Assembly: GCF_004217555.1 (NCBI RefSeq)
Contig: NZ_SHKW01000002.1
Span: forward strand, 1 to 64,000
Source: Edaphobacter modestus
GTDB taxonomy: Bacteria > Acidobacteriota > Terriglobia > Terriglobales > Acidobacteriaceae
Direction of reading: 5' to 3'
DNA: 64,000 nt
The notes under the pieces are model-generated. The model did no database searches. It saw nothing but the letters and a program-made list of their open reading frames with translations, and had not been told where the DNA came from. Below, piece after piece: positions 8,481 to 17,249 of this stretch. A program made the position numbers and the translations under genes. The first letter of the stretch is position 1. Each line of letters starts with the position of its first letter.

Positions 8481-9380
8481 ATGTCACTTCGTGCAGTGAA
8501 GGAAGTTATACATACACAGGCTACGCGGGAGGGAGCGGGGGTGAAGCTGGAGCGAGCCTTCGGTTTCGGAAAGACCAAGGAGTTCGATCCGTTTCTGCTG
8601 CTGGACGACTTTCGCAACAACAACCCGGCGGACTATCTGGCGGGGTTTCCGTGGCACCCGCACCGGGGGATCGAGACGATTACGTATGTGCTCGCGGGAT
8701 CGGTGGAGCATGGCGACAGCCTGGGCAACCGGGGCAGCATGACGGCGGGCGATGTGCAGTGGATGACCGCGGGCCGTGGGATTCTGCACCAGGAGATGCC
8801 CAAGGGCGATGCGCAGGGACGGATGCATGGCTTTCAGCTGTGGGCGAACCTGCCTGCGTCGCTGAAGATGACGGCGCCGCGCTACCAGGACATTCCGGCG
8901 AGTGCGATCCCGGAGGTGACCGACGATGACGGCACACATGTCCGGGTGATCAGCGGCGAGTTCTGGGGCAAGAAGGGGCCGGTGAAGGGCGTGGCGGCGG
9001 ATCCGCACTATGTGGATGTGTCGGTGGCTCCGCGCCGGCGAAAGCGGCTGAAGGTGGACATTACGCGCAACGCGTTTGCGTATGTGTTTGCCGGATCGGG
9101 CACCTTCCGGGATGCGTCGGCGCCGCAGGCGGTGCTGACGGAGCAGGCGATCGATCCGCATGCAGAGGCGGTGTACGACATCGGCAATCACTCGCTGGTG
9201 CTGTTCGATCGTGGCGATGAGATCGTGGTGCAGGCGGGGCCGTTGGGGATTCGCTTCCTGCTGGTCTCGGGTAAGCCGATCGAGGAGCCGGTGGCGTGGC
9301 ATGGACCGATTGTGATGAACACCCAGATGGAGCTGCGGCAGGCGATGCATGAGCTGGAGAACGGAACGTTCATCCGGTAG
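8481..9380 (+). CDS. Pirin-family cupin protein (possible quercetinase-like dioxygenase)
   Basis: This protein has 299 residues. The ATG at 8481 is preceded by AAAAGGAGGAAACGCG; the longer start at 8409 has no such site. The N-terminal cupin carries the pirin metal motif PWHPHRGIETITYVLAGSVEH, broken here as PWHPHRGIETITY and LAGSVEHGDS. The distal Glu lies in WMTAGRGILHQEMP. The second cupin lies at about 170-290. Bacterial pirins bind Fe and some oxidise quercetin-like flavonoids; others act as regulators. The gene follows yceI in the same direction with a gap of 80 bases and probably belongs to the MarR-controlled unit. The substrate cannot be read from sequence. Confidence 0.93.
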   Translation: MSLRAVKEVIHTQATREGAGVKLERAFGFGKTKEFDPFLLLDDFRNNNPADYLAGFPWHPHRGIETITYVLAGSVEHGDSLGNRGSMTAGDVQWMTAGRGILHQEMPKGDAQGRMHGFQLWANLPASLKMTAPRYQDIPASAIPEVTDDDGTHVRVISGEFWGKKGPVKGVAADPHYVDVSVAPRRRKRLKVDITRNAFAYVFAGSGTFRDASAPQAVLTEQAIDPHAEAVYDIGNHSLVLFDRGDEIVVQAGPLGIRFLLVSGKPIEEPVAWHGPIVMNTQMELRQAMHELENGTFIR

Positions 9381-9389
9381 GGAGTGCTC

Positions 9390-9491
9390 ATGTGGGCAAA
9401 ATTCGGAGCTCTGGGCTTCGTGCCCATGGCGAGCGCTTCTGTCTTGTTCTCTAAGAAAAAGGCGAAAACAACGGGTGGCGGTGCGCACTAA
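9390..9491 (+). CDS. Possible 33-residue small protein after pirin
   Basis: ATG at 9390 follows GGGAG at a good distance. The short frame has a hydrophobic N-terminus (MWAKFGALGFVPMASASVLF) and a Lys-rich tail ending in GGGAH, with a GCGGTGC/GCACCGC hairpin overlapping its stop. It could be a genuine microprotein or the remnant of a longer gene. Nothing else supports it. Confidence 0.25.
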   Translation: MWAKFGALGFVPMASASVLFSKKKAKTTGGGAH

Positions 9492-9550
9492 GGCACCGCT
9501 TGCAGATTCACAACCACTGATCTCCTATCCAGGTTGAAGGGAAATGTGCA

Positions 9551-9982
9551 GTGACGACCGGCGAAGACACACGCGTGAAGGCGAATCAATTCAGAGGTTC
9601 GGACGAAACACTCGCCGGCAGCTTTCATAAGGATCATGTGCGCATCGCTGATGATCGGACCCCGGCATCCCGACGGGGAGGCCAGAATACAAAAAGAGAT
9701 GACAGGACCCCCCGCATAGTTCCACGCATTGTGGTTGCAGAACAGTGGCTCTGCTTCCTATTGGGCTTGATCTGCATGATCTGCGGCGTTTGCGGTCTCT
9801 TTACGAAATACAACCAGGACTCTCCCTTTGCGTATATCCGATGGCTGGGACCAGCACATGAACCGATATTACGAGCCACCGCAATTGCATGCTTCGTCAT
9901 GGGCGCGATTCTGGTTCGTTGCGGGCTGGCCAGCCCGCAACAATCGTTGGTCTCTATCGATCAAAAGCCGTTGCAAACTTAG
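9551..9982 (+). CDS. Putative two-TM membrane protein, unknown
   Basis: This 143-residue frame starts at GTG 9551, after AAGGGAAATGTGCA. The first ~75 residues are polar and basic. Two hydrophobic helices follow: LCFLLGLICMICGVCGLFTK near 78-97 and ATAIACFVMGAILVRCGLA near 110-128. I do not recognise a family. The region to its right is disrupted by an IS30 remnant, so the gene may be part of a decaying accessory segment. Codon use fits coding sequence but length and context give only moderate support. Confidence 0.45.
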   Translation: MTTGEDTRVKANQFRGSDETLAGSFHKDHVRIADDRTPASRRGGQNTKRDDRTPRIVPRIVVAEQWLCFLLGLICMICGVCGLFTKYNQDSPFAYIRWLGPAHEPILRATAIACFVMGAILVRCGLASPQQSLVSIDQKPLQT

Positions 9983-10058
9983 CGCGCGCTTCGAATCTAT
10001 TTTCTGCTTCGGGGCCGATTTTGGTCTTCGGATTGAAGTGGAAGGGGAAAGGGCCACC

Positions 10059-10301
10059 ATGAAAGACGACATATATGACATTCCCATGGTTTATTTGCTG
10101 TATATTCTTCTCGCTATTTTAGGAATCGTCGCCGCAGCGGTAATTGCGATCATTAGATGGCTCGATAGAGTGGCCGCCCGCCATGACGCGCCACCTCCCG
10201 GCTCACTGTCGACACAGGCCGTTGCAACCCATGGGCAATCTCCCGAATCGACGAACCGGATGCAATTCCACGTGAGATGTCTTCCCGCTCGGCCCGCGTG
10301 A
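10059..10301 (+). pseudogene. Small membrane protein ORF with its 3' end replaced by IS30 remnant
   Basis: The frame starts MKDDIYDIPMVYLLYILLAI after a GGGGAAAGGG purine run and holds one TM helix (to about residue 32, ending IIRWLDRVAA). From about 10160 the reading frame is simply the antisense of the IS30-type transposase gene, so its last ~45 codons are not native. The original gene was presumably longer or ended differently before the insertion or deletion. Confidence 0.4.
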
Positions 10302-10555
10302 GCGTTCGCAACGAGCGCCGACGAGCAGCAGGAACTATCCCGCCGCGCTGCGTCAATAGGAACCGAATAGAACCATGCCCCTTACCGAAGGCACGTCCAA
10401 TGTCATGCAACGACTCGCCCGCCTTCCAGCGGCGCCACATGTCGATCCGCTGCTCCGTGGAAAGCCTGTCCCGTTTTCCTGGTGCCATAAACACCACCTT
10501 TAGAAAATGAATTCATATCAGATGGTGTTGCACCGACCGGTTGAGACCGCCGGAC
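10153..10555 (-). mobile_element. IS30-family insertion sequence remnant (transposase N-terminus)
   Basis: The minus-strand frame from 10497 encodes 114 residues typical of an IS30 transposase N-terminus. There is a first helix-turn-helix (RIDMWRRWKAGESLHDIGRA) and a second (LTRAEREDISRGIASGSSIR, then REIAHGLQRPVSTVSREVAR). The frame stops right after GGRPLYRAI, where the DDE core should begin, so about two thirds of the transposase is lost. The sequence GTGTTGCACCGACCGGTTGA near 10526 probably lies in the left terminal repeat, but no matching right end was seen. The element is dead. Confidence 0.75.
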
Positions 10556-11020
10556 TTTGCGGGAACAATGAGTTCACCCCCGCTTGCGGGCAACCTCTCC
10601 GCCGCTACAGACGATCTCTCTCTGTTGAGAAGGGGAGCAAAGCATTGCAACTTCGACCTTCTTTGATCGGCCATAGACAGGGGGGATGCTAGCTTTCTGG
10701 TCAAACATGCCTTTGCTCCTGGCCTTAAGTCCGGTTCGGCGATTGCGACGGTGAATACGGCTTGGCAGAGCCCTGCTCGGACGCCTCGAATCACGGTTGA
10801 AATGGATAGCGGTGACGCGCGGATGCTCGACAGTCTGCGCGAAGACGTGGCCAGGCACCCCGATGATTTTGTCAGCTTTCAGGCGCAGACCGCGGCGCTG
10901 CGATTTATCGACGAACATGGCTTGGCTCGTGTTAACCCATTTCAAAAACGGAATCGCAATGTAACTACTGTTAGATCCTCCAGACCCAGACAGAACAAAT
11001 AGTGTTAGGAAGATGCGGAG
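10556..11020. other. Gene-poor gap between IS30 remnant and glycan locus
   Basis: Only short ORFs occur here (an 83-codon plus-strand frame at 10751-11002 and overlapping minus frames). None has a family signature, good start or convincing codon pattern. I see nothing to annotate with confidence. Confidence 0.4.
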
Positions 11021-11043
11021 ACGTTAGAGCGCGAAGCTAACGT
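11021..11043. promoter_or_regulatory. Inverted repeat ACGTTAG-N9-CTAACGT, candidate operator A
   Basis: Perfect 7-bp arms (11021-11027 and 11037-11043) with a 9-bp centre lie 28 bp before the first start of the GH95-like gene. A related GTTAG...TAACGT element precedes three other units of the glycan locus (29318, 31028, 41275), suggesting a shared regulator. Inferred only. Confidence 0.45.
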
Positions 11044-11070
11044 TGCGGCACAAAGCCTCGCTCGATTAGC

Positions 11071-13524
11071 GTGATCCTTCGTTCTGAAAAAGCTAAAGTC
11101 AGAATCTCAGGGGGCGGTTTGAAGAAGGCAAGAGGAGTCATCGTCTCTTCGATCTTTTTTGGATTGGCAGTTGGAGCAAACGCGGGCACGGGTTCTTCCA
11201 ATTCGAATACGACCTCCACGGCCTGGAAGAACGGACACTTTCATGTCGATGTTGCAGGAGTGCTGAGCCGGTCCGAAATCGTTCTGTCCCGTCCGAACCA
11301 AGACGCGGGCGAGGCGATGTCTCTTGGGAACGGGAGACTGGGCGTGGCTGTCTGGTCGCAGGAAGGTCTGACAGCGCAACTGAACCGCGCCGATACGTTT
11401 CCCGACCGGCTCTCGCCGGGACAGGTGATTCTCCCCGTGTTGGCCGAGCTGACCCGCGCAGGCGACTACTCCGGCAGGCTGGACCTTTATAACGGAGAGT
11501 TCCGTGAGCGGGGGGGCGGCATGGAGGTGGCAGCCTATGTGCAGCCTGGCTCCGATACCCTGATCTTCGATGTCATCGGGGCGCCCGCGGAGAAGACGCA
11601 GACGGCGGAGTTGAGGCTATGGGAGCCGCGCTCTCCCCGGGCAGTGACCGAGGGCAAGGTAGGGATGCTGTCGGAATCCTGGATCGATAGCGAGCGCCCG
11701 GAGTCGTCCGGACGCGCCTTCGGGTCTCTGTCGGCAATCACTGCGGACGGGCGCGACGTCTCGGTCAGAGTAAAGGACTCGAGAACAATCGAGATCTCCT
11801 TCAAGCCCTATCAGGACGGACACTTCCGCATTCTGGTCGCCGCTCCGCACTTCGATGGACGACAGGCCCAGTCGAAGCGGGTCCAGGCCGCTCTGGTTGA
11901 TCGCGATCCCACGGCCCATCAGACGTGGTGGCATGGCTATTGGAATCGCGCCGCCACGATCAGGATCACCTCGGCGGATGGAAGCGGCGAGTACATGGAG
12001 AATCTCCGCAACATCTATCTGTTCGCCGCCGCGGCAGAGAAGGGGACGGAGTATCCGGGATCGCAGGCCGGGGTGGCCGACATGCTGTCCTCAGCCCGCG
12101 ATGCGCATCGATGGGACTCTTCTTCTTTCTGGCAGTGGAACCTGCGCATGCAGGTTGCCGCGAACCTGGGCGCCGGCGTGCGGGAGCTGAATGCGCCTTA
12201 CTTCAACCTTTACCGCGAGAACCTTCCGAGCATCGAGCAGTGGACAAAACGCCACATGGAGGGACGTCCCGGAGCCTGCGTCCCGGAGACGATGCGATTC
12301 AACGGTCGCGGCATCGAGTATGAAGCAAGCTGGAAGCCGGTGAGCATCGGTTACGACTGCGGGATCGAGTTCAAGCCGTACTATAACTCCCGCACGCTGA
12401 CCACGGGCGCCGAGGTTTCGCTGTGGATCTGGGAGCAGTATCTGGCGACGAACGATCGCGCATTTCTTGCCAGCAACTACCCGGTGATGGCTGCTTCGGC
12501 GCGTTTCCTGCTGGCCTATCAGAAGCTGGGGCCGGATGGTCTGCTGCACACCTCTCCTTCGAACGCCCATGAGACGCAGTGGGATGTAAAGGACCCGACG
12601 ACCGACATCGCCGCCGCGCGCGCGCTTTACCCTGTGGTGATTCAGGCGGCCAGGTTGCTGGGACGAGATGCGGATCTTGTGAGCAGACTTCAGGCGGCAC
12701 TGCCGAAGATTCCGCCGTTTCCGCGCACGCCCGTGTCGGGCGAACGAACCTTGCTGACCTCGCAGGAGGATGGCGCGGGCCAGGACATGATCGCCGAATC
12801 GTACCTCCCTGAGGCAAAGAACCAGAATGCGGAGAACATCGGCCTCGAGCCAGTGTGGCCCTACAACCTGATCGGAGACAACTCGCCTATGTTCGCACTG
12901 GCGCGGCGCACCTACGAGCACCGACTTTTTTCGGGAGTCGCCGACTGGAGCTTCGATCCGGTTCAGGCCGCGCGGCTGGGCCTGGGCTCGGAGGTGAAAG
13001 ACACGCTGGTCAAGATCACGGAGAGCTCGCAGCACAGCCCCAACGGCTTGGCCAACTGGGACAAACAGTATGGAGAGTTCTACGTCGAGCAGGTTGGCGT
13101 GGTCGCCCTCGCCCTGCACGAGATGCTGGCGCAGCAATATGACGGCCTGCTGCGGATCGCCCCCGCCGTTCCTCCGGGGTGGGATGTCGATGGAAGCGTC
13201 TTCGTCCGAGGAAAGACGAAGGTGAATGTGCAGACTCGCGATGGAGTCGTGACCACCGCGGTGATCGAGACCGGGATGCCGCAAAGGATGCGAGTCAGGA
13301 ATCCTTGGCCCGGTGTGCCGGTCGATGTGGTGCTTGGGGCTACCGGACGGACGGTCGTGAAGGCGGATGCAGGTCCGGTCCTCAGCTTTCAGGCGATTGC
13401 GGGCGGACATTATTGGTTGAAGCGTCATGCGGCCCGCACGACCGAAGAACGTTTTGAACAGATAACGGGAGAACGCGCGCACTCAGCCAGAAGGCTGGGC
13501 AAGGTGAGGATTGGACTGGAATAA
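11071..13524 (+). CDS. GH95-like (alpha/alpha)6 glycoside hydrolase, secreted
   Basis: This protein has 817 residues. The N-terminus has a basic stretch then a hydrophobic segment (GVIVSSIFFGLAVGANAG), a probable signal peptide. A beta-sandwich domain follows with the family-type opening EAMSLGNGRLGVAVWSQEG and QLNRADTFPDRLSPGQ. The (alpha/alpha)6 barrel starts near residue 290 (NLRNIYLFAAAAEKG) and includes SSFWQWNLRMQVAANLGAG, LLHTSPSNAHETQWDVKDPT and EVSLWIWEQYLATNDRAF. It ends in a C-terminal beta domain. This layout fits GH95 and related alpha-L-fucosidase or alpha-L-galactosidase families, though the exact specificity is uncertain. It is followed 51 bases later by the GH38 gene and probably co-transcribed. 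Confidence 0.72.
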   Translation: MILRSEKAKVRISGGGLKKARGVIVSSIFFGLAVGANAGTGSSNSNTTSTAWKNGHFHVDVAGVLSRSEIVLSRPNQDAGEAMSLGNGRLGVAVWSQEGLTAQLNRADTFPDRLSPGQVILPVLAELTRAGDYSGRLDLYNGEFRERGGGMEVAAYVQPGSDTLIFDVIGAPAEKTQTAELRLWEPRSPRAVTEGKVGMLSESWIDSERPESSGRAFGSLSAITADGRDVSVRVKDSRTIEISFKPYQDGHFRILVAAPHFDGRQAQSKRVQAALVDRDPTAHQTWWHGYWNRAATIRITSADGSGEYMENLRNIYLFAAAAEKGTEYPGSQAGVADMLSSARDAHRWDSSSFWQWNLRMQVAANLGAGVRELNAPYFNLYRENLPSIEQWTKRHMEGRPGACVPETMRFNGRGIEYEASWKPVSIGYDCGIEFKPYYNSRTLTTGAEVSLWIWEQYLATNDRAFLASNYPVMAASARFLLAYQKLGPDGLLHTSPSNAHETQWDVKDPTTDIAAARALYPVVIQAARLLGRDADLVSRLQAALPKIPPFPRTPVSGERTLLTSQEDGAGQDMIAESYLPEAKNQNAENIGLEPVWPYNLIGDNSPMFALARRTYEHRLFSGVADWSFDPVQAARLGLGSEVKDTLVKITESSQHSPNGLANWDKQYGEFYVEQVGVVALALHEMLAQQYDGLLRIAPAVPPGWDVDGSVFVRGKTKVNVQTRDGVVTTAVIETGMPQRMRVRNPWPGVPVDVVLGATGRTVVKADAGPVLSFQAIAGGHYWLKRHAARTTEERFEQITGERAHSARRLGKVRIGLE

Positions 13525-13575
13525 CGGGTCCTGATTGTTCTGCATTGGATCGAGCGAAAGATTGGAAGGGGAGAT

Positions 13576-16500
13576 ATGTCTGTGGGAAGAAGGCAGCGAG
13601 CATTGACGAAGATAGGATTCCTTGTCGCGATGGCGGCATCCTGCGTGGCGGCATCGGCGCAGCAGATCGGCGTGACCTACTCGGCCGCGGCTCAGACGGA
13701 GACGGCGCTGAAGAGCCTCTCGCCGGCGTCGCAGGCGGTGATGGAGCGGCTGGAGCATCTGGGAAGCCTGCCCGTGGGCGACCTGCGCTATCACGCGGGA
13801 GCTCTGCCGGATGGATCGTCGGAGGCGCTGAACGATTCGTCGTGGAAGACCATCCAGATTCCGTATACGGCTTCAACGGATGAGGTCTGGCTGCGCAAGC
13901 GGATCGAGATCCCGAAGACGATCAACGGCTATGATCCGACAGGCGCGAAGCTCTGGCTTATGGGGCCGACGCGCGGCGACGTGGTGGTCTACGCCGACGG
14001 CAAGCGGATCGCGAGAGGCGAGGACATGGAGCCGCTCGTGCTGCTGAATCCGATCAAGCCAGGCGACAAGCTCCTGCTTGCGATTCATCTCGGCAAGACG
14101 AACGATCCCAAGCGGCTGCGGCGCATGGAGTTTCATCTCGACTTTGCGCCGAACCGGCCCAATCCCGAGGTCCTGCGCAAAGAGCTGCTGTCGGCGGCGC
14201 TGCTGGTCCCCTCGCTTGCGCCCGAGCGCAAGGCCTCTGTGGAACAGGCGATCGAGGCGGTCAACCTGAAGGCGCTCGACACGAGCGATCCGCAGGCCTT
14301 TGACGAGTCGCTCCAGAAATCGAAGCAGCTGCTCGACGCCCTCAAGCCGACACTCCAGGCGGGGACCTTCCATCTCTCCGGGAACTCGCACATCGATGCG
14401 GCCTGGCTCTGGCCCTGGACCGAGACGGTGGATGTGGTGAAGCGCACCTTCGGCTCCGCCGCGCAGCTGATGGATGAGTATCCGCACTATACCTATACGC
14501 AGTCGGCGGCGCAGTACAACGTGTGGATGGCGGAGAAGTATCCGCAGCTCAATGACCGGATCAAGCAGCGCATCAAGGAAGGGCGATGGGAGATCGTGGG
14601 CGGCATGTGGGTCGAGCCTGACCTGAATATGCCGGACGGCGAGTCGCTGGCGCGGCAGCTTCTGATCGGCAAGCGCACCTACAAGCAGCTCTACGGCATC
14701 GACGTCCGCATCGGCTGGAACCCGGACTCCTTCGGGTATAACTGGCAGTTACCGCAGATCTATAAGAAATCGGGGATCGATTACTTTGTCACCCAGAAGA
14801 TGTCGTGGAACGAGACCAACCAGCTTCCGCTGAAGCTGTTCTGGTGGCAGTCCCCCGATGGCAGCAAGGTGCTGAGCTACTTTCCCGATGGATACGGCAA
14901 TGCGAACTTCAACCCCATCCGGCTATCGAACGATCTACTGCACGCGCGAAAGCTGAACCCAGGCCTCGACAACATGATGGATCTGTATGGCGTCGGAGAT
15001 CACGGAGGAGGCCCGACCCGCGCTCTGCTCGACGAAGGCGAGCAGTGGAAGGCCGCCGACAGGACGATTCCCACGATGAAGTTCGGCACGTCCCAGAACT
15101 ACTTCGACGATGTTCAGGGGCGGATCGTCTCCGACTCTCCAACATGGAACTACGAGACAGCGGCGGCCGGCAAGACCCAGCTGCCCACTCCGCCGGACGG
15201 CAAGATCAGCATCCCGACCTGGAACGACGAGCTGTATCTTGAGTTCCATCGCGGTGTGTTTACCACTCAGAGCAATCACAAGCGCAATATGCGGCAGGCT
15301 GAGGTCGAGGTCCTCAACGCCGAGAAGTACGCCTCGCTGGCCTGGCTTGACGGCCAGCCTTATCCCGGCGATCAGATCACGGACGCCTGGAAGAAGATCA
15401 CGTTCAACCAGTTCCACGATCTGGCTGCGGGCTCGGGCATCGGCGTCATCTATAAGGATGCGCAGGATGACTACGACCAGGTTCGACGCGTCACCGACGA
15501 GGTGGACGCGAAGTCGATGCGCACGCTGGAATCGCGGGTCGATACGCGCGTGGCAACGCCGAACGCCGTTCCGCTGCTCATCATGAATCCGCTGGGATGG
15601 AAGCGCTCGGGTGTGGTGGAGGCAGACGTCCAGATGCCCGCGGCCACGCCGTCGGGCGTTTCGGTCGTCGATCCCCAGGGACAGGTGCTTCCCTCGCTCG
15701 TCGTCTCCAGCGACAAGAAGACCAACACCTATCACCTCTTGATTCAGGCCCGGGACCTGCCGTCGCTGGGCTATGAGGTGGCGCGCGTCGTGGCCGGCAA
15801 CAGGACGTTCCCCAGCGACCTGAAGGCGAGGGGAACGTCCCTCGAGAACAGCCTTCTGAAGGTGACCATCGATCCGAAGACGGGCTGCATCACCAGCCTG
15901 TACGACAAGAAGACAAACTTCGAGACGCTGTCGAAGGGAAGCTGCGGCAACGAGCTGGTGGCCTTCAAGGACAAGCCGAAGATGTTCGATGCATGGAACA
16001 TCGACGCGGACTTCGAGGACTCCGCGACGAAGCTCGACACTGCGGAGTCGGTGAAGCTTGTTGAGGAGAATCCAGTTCGGGCCGTCGTCCGCATCACCCG
16101 CTCCTGGCAGGGCTCGAAGTTCGTTCAGGACATCGTTCTCTATAACGGATCGGACCAAGTGAACGTGGTCAACGACATCGACTGGCATGAGACGCATGTG
16201 CTTCTGAAGGCCGCGTTCGAGCTTGCCGCGACCAGTCCGATGGCTACCTACGAGATTCCCTATGGCACGATTCAGCGTCCGACGACGCGGAATAACAGCT
16301 GGGAAAAGGCGAAGTTCGAGGTTCCCGCGATTCGGTGGGCCGATCTAGGGGACCAGCAGCACGGCTTCAGCCTGATCAACGAGTCGAAGTACGGCTATGA
16401 CGCCGCCGGTCATACGCTGCGCATCTCGCTGCTTCGTTCTCCTACCGACCCCGACCCCAACGCCGACCGTGGTCATCACCACTTCAGCTATGCTCTCTAT

Positions 16501-16902
16501 CCGCATGGAGGGGACTGGAAGCAGGCTCTGACGGTGCGCCGAGGCTACGAGTACAACTACAAGCTCGAGGCGCTCCAGGTTCAGGCCCACGCCGGCTCCC
16601 TGCCGGCCACGCACTCCTTCGTCGCGCCGGACGCGCAGAACGTCGTCCTGACGGCGGTCAAGAAGGCCGAGGACAGCAACGCCCTCGTCTTCCGGCTGTA
16701 CGAGTGGAGCGGAAAGCAAGGGGACGTCCGGATTCAGGTTCCTCCTGGCGCTTTGAAGGCTCAGCTGGACAATCTGATGGAGCAGCCCGCCGGTTCGTCC
16801 ATCTCCATTGAGGGGGGAAACACAGTACGGGTTCCGGTTCACCCCTACGAAATCGTCACGGTGCAGGTCGATTATCCCGCGGCGGCTCCGGCAACACCTT
16901 AG
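13576..16902 (+). CDS. GH38 alpha-mannosidase, secreted
   Basis: The protein has 1108 residues with a signal peptide (IGFLVAMAASCVAASAQQ). After an N-terminal beta domain the GH38 catalytic domain shows the zinc site and nucleophile: H272 and D274 in NSHIDAAWLWPW, D384 in IGWNPDSFGYNWQLP (catalytic nucleophile and zinc ligand), and H614 in FNQFHDLAAGS. The middle helical domain and C-terminal beta-sandwiches follow (VLYNGSDQVNVVNDIDWHE; PDPNADRGHHHFSYALYPHG). GH38 enzymes remove alpha-1,2/1,3/1,6-linked mannose from N-glycans and related oligosaccharides. A signal peptide implies action in the periplasm or outside. It is the second gene of the unit starting at 11071 and is followed by the Oar-like receptor gene. 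Confidence 0.95.
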   Translation: MSVGRRQRALTKIGFLVAMAASCVAASAQQIGVTYSAAAQTETALKSLSPASQAVMERLEHLGSLPVGDLRYHAGALPDGSSEALNDSSWKTIQIPYTASTDEVWLRKRIEIPKTINGYDPTGAKLWLMGPTRGDVVVYADGKRIARGEDMEPLVLLNPIKPGDKLLLAIHLGKTNDPKRLRRMEFHLDFAPNRPNPEVLRKELLSAALLVPSLAPERKASVEQAIEAVNLKALDTSDPQAFDESLQKSKQLLDALKPTLQAGTFHLSGNSHIDAAWLWPWTETVDVVKRTFGSAAQLMDEYPHYTYTQSAAQYNVWMAEKYPQLNDRIKQRIKEGRWEIVGGMWVEPDLNMPDGESLARQLLIGKRTYKQLYGIDVRIGWNPDSFGYNWQLPQIYKKSGIDYFVTQKMSWNETNQLPLKLFWWQSPDGSKVLSYFPDGYGNANFNPIRLSNDLLHARKLNPGLDNMMDLYGVGDHGGGPTRALLDEGEQWKAADRTIPTMKFGTSQNYFDDVQGRIVSDSPTWNYETAAAGKTQLPTPPDGKISIPTWNDELYLEFHRGVFTTQSNHKRNMRQAEVEVLNAEKYASLAWLDGQPYPGDQITDAWKKITFNQFHDLAAGSGIGVIYKDAQDDYDQVRRVTDEVDAKSMRTLESRVDTRVATPNAVPLLIMNPLGWKRSGVVEADVQMPAATPSGVSVVDPQGQVLPSLVVSSDKKTNTYHLLIQARDLPSLGYEVARVVAGNRTFPSDLKARGTSLENSLLKVTIDPKTGCITSLYDKKTNFETLSKGSCGNELVAFKDKPKMFDAWNIDADFEDSATKLDTAESVKLVEENPVRAVVRITRSWQGSKFVQDIVLYNGSDQVNVVNDIDWHETHVLLKAAFELAATSPMATYEIPYGTIQRPTTRNNSWEKAKFEVPAIRWADLGDQQHGFSLINESKYGYDAAGHTLRISLLRSPTDPDPNADRGHHHFSYALYPHGGDWKQALTVRRGYEYNYKLEALQVQAHAGSLPATHSFVAPDAQNVVLTAVKKAEDSNALVFRLYEWSGKQGDVRIQVPPGALKAQLDNLMEQPAGSSISIEGGNTVRVPVHPYEIVTVQVDYPAAAPATP

Positions 16903-17249
16903 TCGGACCACTCTTTTCGTCGTGCACACAGAGCGGGCCCGGCTGAATTCAGCCAGGCCATCTCGCTCTTTGTCCCGGCTGTCACGCCTCTCCAAAGGCT
17001 GCCGTCGATCCGTCAGGCGGTTCACGCAATGCTCTTTATGTTTCTCTCCGGAAGGGTATCTACCGTTAGGCATGGTGGTGCGTAGAAAACCTCAATAGAT
17101 TCAGTTATCTAAGGAGGCGTTATAACGCCTCTATAACGTTGTCATTTGTAGGAACTGAAACATAACGTGATTCGCGGTTCTGAAACCCATAAATTTCGGA
17201 CTTCCAAATAAACAGCTTTTCTACTCGTTCGTTTTGTGAGAGGCAACAG
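16903..17249 (+). promoter_or_regulatory. Leader of Oar-like receptor 1 with 18-bp perfect palindrome
   Basis: No gene lies here. GAGGCGTTATAACGCCTC (17114-17131) is a perfect palindrome about 120 bp before the receptor start, followed by TAACGT at 17134-17139. GTTA/TAAC half sites resemble the spaced repeats at the other glycan units. The region is AT-rich from 17130 to 17230 and probably contains the receptor's own promoter. Confidence 0.4.

Noticed and set aside
8484..9488. 334-codon minus-strand ORF opposite pirin
   Set aside because: Antisense of a clear pirin; Arg/His-rich composition typical of shadows in GC-rich DNA.
12091..13482. 463-codon minus-strand ORF opposite the GH95-like gene
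   Set aside because: No recognisable motif and fully covered by a convincing plus-strand gene.
14935..16197. 420-codon minus-strand ORF opposite GH38
   Set aside because: Shadow; the GH38 frame has all catalytic residues.
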